Source of the DNA: a virus
Reading direction: 5' to 3' (one strand)
IMG/VR virus record: IMGVR_UViG_3300007603_000495
Coordinates: 1 to 20,854 of that record
DNA: 20,854 bases
This document shows positions 14,855 to 20,854 of this stretch, piece by piece. The notes under the pieces are model-generated. The model was not told the origin of the DNA, searched no databases, and saw nothing but the letters and a program-made list of their open reading frames with translations. Position 1 is the first letter of the stretch; the number at the start of each line of letters is the position of its first letter. Position numbers and translations under genes: made by a program.

Positions 14855-16119
14855 TATTTATTTAACATTTTCAATTTTGGTAATTGTAACTGTTGAAATT
14901 TTGGTTGTATCTTTGTATAAATACCATACTGATTTAAAATAGTATCAAATAATTTAGTCATTTTTTCTAAACTAAAATTCTGTTTATTTTGTTTTCCTAA
15001 TTGGAATGATGCTGTTTTATACTTATCATAATTCTTGTAAACATCTTTGATTACAACTAATGCTTTTGAAATATTTACATTGAACCATTGTGATTCTTTT
15101 AATAAGAATTGGTCAGCTGCTGATTCATGTACTGGCTTTAATTCACCTTCTAATAGAACTGCACCTTGTTTTAAGAAATCAATATGTCCACTCCAATTAC
15201 TTACTAAGATTGGTTTACCTGTCAAACTGAATTCTAATAATGGTCTACCGAATCCCTCACCTTTTGTAAAGTTTAACATTGCTTTTACTTTTTTGTGTTC
15301 ATATAATCCATTCATTTGTGATTCGGTTAAGTCACCATGCAAAAGATAGATTGGAACTTTTTGATAATCCTTACCTAACACATCTTTAATTTTTCTAATT
15401 GTAGTTTCTCTATCTATTACACTAAATCCTGCAGAACTGGTTTTAAGAACTAATGCAGGTTTTACCTTTTCGTTTTTGAATGCCATTGCGAATGTTTTAA
15501 TCATCATTCCCACATTCTTTCTATCCTCACCTAAATCACCTCTTAACCAATGTCCTACGAATAGAAATGCAAAATCTTCTTTGATTGAATCTAATTCGGT
15601 AATATGTGCAACATATTCGGTTCCAAAGTTTTCATTAAAACCTTCAAATAAAATTTCAACAGGTTTTTGAATCCTATGTTGTGCTATTAATTGTCCTGAT
15701 TGTTTATCGGCTTCATTATATACACTATCCACTAAACTCTTTTTTGAATGTTCAGATGGTACTATAATTAAATCCATTCTATTACAACCATGTACCCAAT
15801 CTAATGGAGAATGTGTTGTTTCAATTGCTGCAGTAATACCAATGTTATAATGTCCTAAAGGTTGAAATTCATTTGGTACAGTGACCTGAATGTAAATATC
15901 AGGCTTTTGTTCAACTTTTGGAATAATATTATCTACTACCCACTTATGAAATGGGTTGTCATAATTAAGTGAATCCATTGGAGTATTGCCCCAACGAGTA
16001 CTAATTACTTTAATTTCAAACTTATCTAATTTATAAAGAGAATGTAATAAATCTCTTGCGTGGTCACCATACCCACTTCTTGTTGCTATTGGTGCCTGAA
16101 ATACTAATGTTGGTTTCAT
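14854..16119 (-). CDS. GT4-like glycosyltransferase with EX7E motif
   Basis: A 421-residue GT-B enzyme. The N-terminal domain opens with LVFQAPIATRSGYGDHARDL (5-24), where the Gly-rich loop and following His/Arg are typical for acceptor binding. VGHWLRGDLGEDRKN (188-202) begins the C-terminal Rossmann domain, and FTKGEGFGRPLLEFSLTGKP (284-303) holds the EX7E pair E288/E296 that contacts the donor in GT4 retaining enzymes. Length and layout are those of a complete enzyme. It follows the 460-residue GT4 by one base and ends in TAATG with the 156-aa gene. The two GT4 proteins are homologous in fold but diverged. Confidence 0.88.
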   Translation of the reverse strand: MKPTLVFQAPIATRSGYGDHARDLLHSLYKLDKFEIKVISTRWGNTPMDSLNYDNPFHKWVVDNIIPKVEQKPDIYIQVTVPNEFQPLGHYNIGITAAIETTHSPLDWVHGCNRMDLIIVPSEHSKKSLVDSVYNEADKQSGQLIAQHRIQKPVEILFEGFNENFGTEYVAHITELDSIKEDFAFLFVGHWLRGDLGEDRKNVGMMIKTFAMAFKNEKVKPALVLKTSSAGFSVIDRETTIRKIKDVLGKDYQKVPIYLLHGDLTESQMNGLYEHKKVKAMLNFTKGEGFGRPLLEFSLTGKPILVSNWSGHIDFLKQGAVLLEGELKPVHESAADQFLLKESQWFNVNISKALVVIKDVYKNYDKYKTASFQLGKQNKQNFSLEKMTKLFDTILNQYGIYTKIQPKFQQLQLPKLKMLNK

Positions 16120-16120
16120 A

Positions 16121-17503
16121 CTATAACTCTATTAATTTAAATTTTTCTTTTGGTTTCCAATTTTCAAATGCACCTTCCATACCATCAACCAATTCTTTAC
16201 ACATTGCTTCTCTACTTAACAAACCTTCTCCTAAGAAATGTTTTCTACCTTTTAATGCCGCTGCGTCTCTATCTTCTTTTGGCATTTTGTACCAATCCAT
16301 AATTAAGGGTGCAATATCTTCAAAATCAACTCTATCATCAAAAATATATGGAGTAGGAACTGAACCTGTTGATGACCGAACTGGCCAAATTGGTTTAACC
16401 CAATCACCCCAAACTACACCTGCTTTTTTATGTCTATCGTGTAAAGAACCAATTTCAACATAATCTTCTGCAGTTATTAATTTACCCGTACCTTTATCTC
16501 TAAAACCGCATTGGTCTTGTAAACCACCTGTAACTGTTACTATAATTGGTGTTCCTGCCATTACCGACTCTGCCGTTGCTAATCCAAATCCTTCGTTAGA
16601 TGCTACATTGATTGTGACATCACCAATATTATAAAGATAATTCAATTGTTCTTCGGAATATCTATTTGGTGCAAATACTACATTGGTTTCTGGAGAACAG
16701 CATTCATCAATGGTTCTTGGTAAATCCGTTCCATTTTCGTCCACAGGTTGAGTGTGCATTAATAAACATACTTTACTTCTTTGTTCAGGAGCAAGTGCTT
16801 CAACAAACTTATCAAATGCTAATATAACATCAATTGGTTGTTTTCTACGAATATTTCTATTATTCCAATAAAGAACAAATTCATATTCTTTATCTCCGAA
16901 TATACTTTCTTTAAAATCTTTTGGAACTTCTACTGGTTTGTATAAATCCGAATTGATACCATGTGGTACATAACTTACTTGCCAATCTGCCGGTTTAGTC
17001 CAATGTTTCTCTCTATCCCAACCCCAAACTCTACGGGTAATACCATAAGTTTGTTTTGAAATACATCCAATCCAATCACAACTTTCGTAGTAATCTCTAT
17101 TGTACTTTGGGTCTGGCAAATCATCCCAAATGTGATAAAAGAATAAAGGTACCGATTGACGAATTTCATGTTCTATATCATATAACCATAACCAATATCT
17201 AGGGTCAGTAAAGTGTAAGATTGCATCAGGTTTTTCAATCATCAATAATTGTCTGATTACATCCGCATTACCATATCCGTCAAATGGATATATTTTAACA
17301 CTTGCATCTTTTACGCCTGTTTGTTCTCTAACACTATCGTTTAAATCAAATACTTTACCTGCTTCAGGATGTTTGATTGCTGCACCTAATTGTACCCAAT
17401 CGTATTTATCCACCGTTCCTAAAACTAATTGCTTAGAAACATTTGCAATACCACTTGCCATTCTTAAATCATCCGAAAGTAACAGAATCTTCTTTTTTGC
17501 CAT
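16121..17503 (-). CDS. GT4 family glycosyltransferase with EX7E motif
   Basis: A 460-residue GT-B enzyme. KKILLLSDDLRMASGIANVSKQL (4-26) is the N-terminal strand and acceptor loop. FFYHIWDDLPDP (121-132) and CISKQTYGI (147-155) lie in the inter-domain region, VPHGINSDLYKP (179-190) is the classic hinge, and VASNEGFGLATAESVMAGTP (300-319) contains the EX7E pair E304/E312. No membrane anchor is visible. It opens the glycan island, starting after a 21-base gap behind the Cas4-like nuclease gene, and the upstream TAAAA-rich stretch without a Shine-Dalgarno sequence fits Bacteroidota-like initiation. The donor is probably a nucleotide sugar made by host or phage enzymes; acceptor unknown. Confidence 0.9.
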   Translation of the reverse strand: MAKKKILLLSDDLRMASGIANVSKQLVLGTVDKYDWVQLGAAIKHPEAGKVFDLNDSVREQTGVKDASVKIYPFDGYGNADVIRQLLMIEKPDAILHFTDPRYWLWLYDIEHEIRQSVPLFFYHIWDDLPDPKYNRDYYESCDWIGCISKQTYGITRRVWGWDREKHWTKPADWQVSYVPHGINSDLYKPVEVPKDFKESIFGDKEYEFVLYWNNRNIRRKQPIDVILAFDKFVEALAPEQRSKVCLLMHTQPVDENGTDLPRTIDECCSPETNVVFAPNRYSEEQLNYLYNIGDVTINVASNEGFGLATAESVMAGTPIIVTVTGGLQDQCGFRDKGTGKLITAEDYVEIGSLHDRHKKAGVVWGDWVKPIWPVRSSTGSVPTPYIFDDRVDFEDIAPLIMDWYKMPKEDRDAAALKGRKHFLGEGLLSREAMCKELVDGMEGAFENWKPKEKFKLIEL

Positions 17504-17524
17504 AACTTTTAAAATATATATTGT

Positions 17525-18409
17525 TTAATTTAAATTTTTTAATCCTCTATCACACAATCCTCTATGAAAAAATTCACACCATTCACATAGTTTAGTTGCG
17601 TTCTTTGGGTACTCTATGTCGGTTTTATAATTACCATCTTTGTCAAATACACTCTCTACAAACTCCGTAAATCCCTTCCAGGCTTTATTTACTGATACTT
17701 TACCATTTGCAGGTACATGCTTACTGATTCTATGTGTTGGAATATCCTCTCTTACTTCTACCTTTCTTTTCAAAATGATAAACTCAACATCAATCACATC
17801 TTCGGAAATACCAATCAATTCAGCATAGAACTTTTTATATAATAGGATTTGTGCACTTTTAACTGGGTCTGATTTTTGATACTTACTCCAACCTCTCGTA
17901 GAAGTTTTAAAGTCAATAATTCTGTATCTACCATTAAAGGTGTCTCTGATAATCAAATCTATGAAACCCATAAAGTTTACATTCTCTGAAATCTTTGTGT
18001 TTATAGGTTGTTCAATTGCTACCAACTCATCGTGTTTTAACGAAAAGAATTTGTTAAAGTTTTTCGGTTTCTGGAACCAATCTAATAAGACATTTCCATC
18101 CTCTAAAAACTCTACCATTTCTTCTTTGGTGCATATTGTTGTATTTCCTATTTCCCCTTCGGTTTCTTTAAGATATGCATCTCTCATTCTTTCTTTTAAA
18201 TACTCTTGTAAATCAATCATCTTGTCAGCTTGTGACTTTGATATTCTTAAACATTTCTCTAAATAGTTTTGAAGTGTTTCGTGCATTGCAGTTCCAAAGA
18301 TTGAATGAATATTAGAAGAACTTTCTCCTAATTTATCTATGTATGCTAATTTGTATTGTTGTGGACAGTTGTGCCACATGCTATATTGTGAAAATGATAC
18401 TCTTGCCAT
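17525..18409 (-). CDS. Cas4/RecB-like PD-(D/E)XK nuclease with probable Fe-S cluster
   Basis: A 294-residue nuclease. The active site is readable: H43 in GTAMHE, D151 in GFIDLI, D166-x-K168 in IIDFKTS, and the motif-IV-like QILLY (187-191). C15 (HNCPQQYKL) together with C275, C278 and C286 (LCEWC and GLC) forms the one-plus-three cysteine pattern that holds a [4Fe-4S] cluster in Cas4, AddB and related nucleases. I chose the ATG at 18409 because the conserved VSFSQYSMWHNCP region follows; a TTG seven codons upstream is less likely. It probably processes DNA ends in recombination or replication, next to the clamp-loader genes. There are no CRISPR genes nearby, so an adaptation role is unlikely. 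Confidence 0.9.
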   Translation of the reverse strand: MARVSFSQYSMWHNCPQQYKLAYIDKLGESSSNIHSIFGTAMHETLQNYLEKCLRISKSQADKMIDLQEYLKERMRDAYLKETEGEIGNTTICTKEEMVEFLEDGNVLLDWFQKPKNFNKFFSLKHDELVAIEQPINTKISENVNFMGFIDLIIRDTFNGRYRIIDFKTSTRGWSKYQKSDPVKSAQILLYKKFYAELIGISEDVIDVEFIILKRKVEVREDIPTHRISKHVPANGKVSVNKAWKGFTEFVESVFDKDGNYKTDIEYPKNATKLCEWCEFFHRGLCDRGLKNLN

Positions 18410-18448
18410 AATAACTGTAATATAAGACAAATAATTGGATTTACCAAA

Positions 18449-19687
18449 TTATATGAGTTTTATATTCTTTTTTTCAACTATCAAATCGTTTACAAAAGAT
18501 AATTTTTCAGGTAATTCCAAATCATTAAATAATAGTGTATGTGCCACATTTCCTCTTAAATATTTTTTAGCATTTATTTTATCCCAATCTGTAACTTTGG
18601 AATTTTTTAAATATTCTAAATATTTTAAAATGGCAGATTTTAGTTTATCGGAAACTATTGTATTTAATTTTTCTTCAAATAATTTTATAGTATTATCTTT
18701 AGCTTCATCAAAATTTATAGTATTATACCAAAATGGATATTGTATATAATGAAAATTAATTAAATCATCATCTTCACCCAATTCTTCTAAAAATTCAAAA
18801 AAATTAAAAGAATTTAAAACCGAACAAGTGTATTGAAAATCATATGATACATTTTTATAATGGTCAATTGCCCATTTCATAATTAAAAAATTCTTTTTAA
18901 ATATTTTAGTATCAAATCCGGTTCTAACAAATTCACCGACTTCACCAAGTCCATCTATTGAGATAGAAAAATGAACACTTCTGAAATCTTTTAGGTATTC
19001 AAATATAGTTTTTCCTTTATATTTTAAAATACTAAAGTTAGTATTATACATTATTGAAATGTGTTTTTTTTCTTTTATGGATTCCAATAATTCAAAATGT
19101 TCTTCCAAAACAAATGGTTCCCCACCTGCAAAATATAATATTTCTATATTTTTCATTGAATCTTCATTCAATTTAAAATTAACTTTATTTACTCCACTCA
19201 ATTTTTCTTTACCAAAATATAAAACATTTTCGTTTATTTTGTAAAAGTCTTCTTTTTCTTCTTGCCATTTAGTTGAAAATCCATCATTACACGTTCTACA
19301 TTTAAAATTACAAATATTAGATGGTCTCAAATCCAACGAAATAAAATTTGGTTCAATTTCACCTTTAAAATTCTTTTTATTAAAATATTTTTTTTCTAAA
19401 CCTGCAATTTTTTTAATATGATGTTCGTTCCATCGTAATCTTGATGAATTTATATCTTGTTTTTCTAAATCATAACACGCCGTACAATATGAATTTTCAA
19501 CACCATTTAACATATCCAACCTCAACTTTTTATATTCATCCGAATTGAATGCCGTATTAATATCGGTTGAATTTAAATCTATATCGGTAAATGTTTTTTG
19601 AGAATCGCAACATGCCTTTGCAGTTCCATCCATATAGCCATTAAAATGTATGAATGGTAATATACAAAATGTTTTATTTTCTATCAT
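18449..19687 (-). CDS. Radical SAM protein with extra N-terminal cysteines (SPASM/twitch-like)
   Basis: A 412-residue radical SAM enzyme. The [4Fe-4S]-binding motif C126-x3-C130-x2-C133 is in NICNFKCRTC, followed by the SAM-binding YFAGGEPF (185-192) and SISIDGLGE (241-249). N-terminal cysteines C8, C26/C27, C68 and C71 lie in the pattern CILPFIH...DGTAKACC...YCTACYD, as in twitch/SPASM proteins that bind an auxiliary cluster, but here placed ahead of the core. Related enzymes modify peptides, sugars or cofactors. It begins in TAATG with gp62 and its Asn/Lys/Phe/Ile composition looks more A/T-driven than the neighbouring replication genes, hinting at separate acquisition. The substrate is unknown; no obvious precursor peptide lies next to it. 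Confidence 0.9.
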   Translation of the reverse strand: MIENKTFCILPFIHFNGYMDGTAKACCDSQKTFTDIDLNSTDINTAFNSDEYKKLRLDMLNGVENSYCTACYDLEKQDINSSRLRWNEHHIKKIAGLEKKYFNKKNFKGEIEPNFISLDLRPSNICNFKCRTCNDGFSTKWQEEKEDFYKINENVLYFGKEKLSGVNKVNFKLNEDSMKNIEILYFAGGEPFVLEEHFELLESIKEKKHISIMYNTNFSILKYKGKTIFEYLKDFRSVHFSISIDGLGEVGEFVRTGFDTKIFKKNFLIMKWAIDHYKNVSYDFQYTCSVLNSFNFFEFLEELGEDDDLINFHYIQYPFWYNTINFDEAKDNTIKLFEEKLNTIVSDKLKSAILKYLEYLKNSKVTDWDKINAKKYLRGNVAHTLLFNDLELPEKLSFVNDLIVEKKNIKLI

Positions 19688-20136
19688 TATATTTTAAGCT
19701 TCAGTTTTGTAATTTGTTTTTTATCTATACCATATTTTTCACAAACATATTTAAGATATTCTCTACCTTCTCTTGTGGAATATAGTACCTCTAAATAGTC
19801 AATTGCCTGATTTTCCGAACAATCGTATTCTTTCTTTAAAAGGTCTATAATAAATTGTTCGTATTTATCTTCGGATTTTCCTTTAATATATTTCAAAAAG
19901 TATTTACCTTTTGGAATGACATTAATATACAAACCATACATTTCTTTTGGAGAAAGAGTTTGAGTTAGGGGTAAAATAGACGCAATCAATTCAACCCATT
20001 CAGGTTTCATTGATAAAAATCTATTAATCATAAAATTACTCCAAGTTTTCAAATCCTCATCCGTAAGTTTATCAAAATACTTTGGGTCTTGAATGGTAGT
20101 TATTGCATTAATATGGTCAAATAACTTTTGAGCCAT
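19687..20136 (-). CDS. 62: Clamp-loader small subunit, T4 gp62-like
   Basis: A 149-residue protein matching the T4 gp62 pattern: the segment YGLYINVIPKGKYFLKYIKG (about 75-94) aligns with T4 YLMAAVPRGKRYGKW, and FIIDLLKKEYDCSENQAIDY (about 105-124) aligns with T4 LIIKLLAKRYQVNTNDAINY. gp62 joins four gp44 ATPase subunits to load the gp45 sliding clamp for phage DNA polymerase. The protein is about 40 residues shorter than T4 gp62, mainly at the N terminus. It follows the zinc-ribbon gene by TAATG and precedes the radical SAM gene by TAATG. The alignment is by eye from memory of T4; the gene order after gp44 supports it strongly. Confidence 0.87.
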   Translation of the reverse strand: MAQKLFDHINAITTIQDPKYFDKLTDEDLKTWSNFMINRFLSMKPEWVELIASILPLTQTLSPKEMYGLYINVIPKGKYFLKYIKGKSEDKYEQFIIDLLKKEYDCSENQAIDYLEVLYSTREGREYLKYVCEKYGIDKKQITKLKLKI

Positions 20137-20372
20137 TATTCTATGATTTTTGTTTCTTGTAATTCTTGTGGTAATAATTCATTTAATGCTTTACCACATG
20201 ATGCACATACATATAATTCAATTGGCATAACCGAATCCTTTGGTGCACCTGTTAATAATCTAGATATTTTTTTGAATCTATATGCTGGTAGGAAAATCTT
20301 TCCACCACAATCACAATCCATATCTCTTGCGTCATTTAAATTAAAATTCGGGGGTAATTGTTGTTGTTCCAT
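20136..20372 (-). CDS. Small zinc-ribbon protein between clamp-loader genes
   Basis: A 78-residue protein with one zinc-ribbon: the pair MDCDCGGKIF (C20, C22) and VCASCGKAL (C56, C59) form C-x-C...C-x2-C knuckles separated by about 33 residues. The rest is a short linker with YRFKKISRLLTG. It is too small for a nuclease and has no other motif. It is locked by TAATG overlaps to gp44 upstream and gp62 downstream, so it is co-translated with the clamp loader. In T4 nothing lies between genes 44 and 62. A replisome accessory or a transcription-linked zinc protein are both possible; function unassigned. Confidence 0.85.
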   Translation of the reverse strand: MEQQQLPPNFNLNDARDMDCDCGGKIFLPAYRFKKISRLLTGAPKDSVMPIELYVCASCGKALNELLPQELQETKIIE

Positions 20373-20854
20373 TATTTTATTATGTTTAATATTTGTATAA
20401 TTGTAGACATAAATACGATTTCTTTATCTACTACTAATGCATCTTTTGAAAGACCATCTGCAATAGTTAAAATCACATTTGCTACATTTCCTGTTGCGTA
20501 TTCATCCACTTTGTCGTATAACATTGTATACATTTCTGAATAGTCGTTTAATTTGTTGTCTGCTACTGCTTGTCTAATTTTCATAAACATATTTCTCTTA
20601 TCGTCATTTTCTTTTAAAAGGTCAATAAGTTTAGTTGCAAAGTTTGCTTCAACCATTACTCTATGGTCTACTTTCAATTCTCCCTTTGCAGATTGTAATT
20701 GACAAGTATTAAGTATCCTTCTAATATCTGGATAATATGAATTAATCACATCAGCCATATTCTTTGGTTCATACTTAATCTTTTCAGCATCTAATATCTT
20801 TGCTACCTGAACTGCTACATCCTTTTTAGTCGGAGGAGTGATTGCGAAAGATTG
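20372..20854 (-). CDS. 44: Clamp-loader large subunit, T4 gp44-like (C-terminal part, 5' end beyond window)
   Basis: The open frame runs in from the window edge with no start, giving at least 160 residues before the stop. It opens with QSFAITPPTKKDVAVQVAKI, which fits the AAA+ clamp-loader stretch after the sensor-1/arginine region (T4 gp44: RVITFGQPTDEDKIEMMKQM). SYYPDIRRILNTCQLQSAKG fits the T4 lid segment NFPDFRKTIGELDSYSSKG, where the Arg of the DxR pair is sensor 2. The C-terminal part is the helical collar domain. The Walker A and B motifs lie outside the window. It is the large subunit that hydrolyses ATP to load the sliding clamp, and it ends in TAATG with the zinc-ribbon gene. Confidence 0.9.
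   Translation of the reverse strand, partial: QSFAITPPTKKDVAVQVAKILDAEKIKYEPKNMADVINSYYPDIRRILNTCQLQSAKGELKVDHRVMVEANFATKLIDLLKENDDKRNMFMKIRQAVADNKLNDYSEMYTMLYDKVDEYATGNVANVILTIADGLSKDALVVDKEIVFMSTIIQILNIIK

Noticed and set aside
5561-17503. T4-style DNA glucosyltransferase (alpha or beta)
   Set aside because: None of the eight transferases shows recognisable similarity to those enzymes, and no hydroxymethylase is visible in the window, though DNA modification remains possible.
17525-18409. Cas4 of a CRISPR system
   Set aside because: No repeat-spacer array and no other cas genes are present; a phage recombination nuclease is the simpler reading.
1-20854. Open frames on the plus strand (many of 60-135 codons)
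   Set aside because: All lie antisense within well-supported minus-strand genes, have no recognisable motifs and low-complexity composition, and would require overlap with every real gene.
1-20854. tRNA genes, rRNA genes, CRISPR arrays or insertion sequences
   Set aside because: Gaps between genes are too short (largest 51 bases) and I see no cloverleaf, repeat array or transposase.

Overview
The window looks like part of the genome of a T4-like tailed phage (myovirus). At its right edge, read on the minus strand, are the end of the clamp-loader ATPase (T4 gp44 type), a small zinc-ribbon protein and the clamp-loader small subunit (T4 gp62 type), in the T4 order 44 then 62. Every gene I can support lies on the minus strand. 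The DNA is very A/T rich, the longest gap between genes is 51 bases, and many neighbours share a TAATG or ATGA stop/start overlap. I see no AGGAGG-type ribosome site ahead of the starts I checked. That fits a Bacteroidota-type host, but this is an inference.

Layout in the direction of transcription (high to low coordinates). (1) 20854-17525: clamp loader gp44, zinc ribbon, gp62, a radical SAM protein with extra N-terminal cysteines, and a Cas4/RecB-like nuclease with a probable iron-sulfur cluster. (2) 17503-5561: a long glycan island with eight glycosyltransferases of several folds, an SGNH hydrolase-like protein, a SAM methyltransferase, a P-loop kinase/class II aldolase fusion, a sugar nucleotidyltransferase, a short GDPD-like phosphodiesterase and two small phage proteins of unknown function. 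(3) 5543-2129: a second SGNH protein, a block of three phage proteins (127-aa unknown, membrane/coiled-coil protein, HAD phosphatase), a short APS-kinase-like P-loop protein and a third SGNH protein. (4) 2095-1: a degenerate HNH-like protein, a heptose-kinase-like GHMP kinase (HddA family), a complete IscU iron-sulfur scaffold, and possibly the first codons of one more gene.

How the parts may work together (inference). The GHMP kinase, HAD phosphatase, kinase-aldolase fusion and nucleotidyltransferase could make and activate one or more unusual sugars. The glycosyltransferases would then build a glycan, and the SGNH, methyltransferase and APS-kinase-like proteins could decorate it. The target may be a virion protein, modified phage DNA or the host surface; the sequence does not say which. 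A second thread is iron-sulfur chemistry: an intact IscU scaffold is present along with two likely Fe-S client proteins, the radical SAM enzyme and the Cas4-like nuclease.
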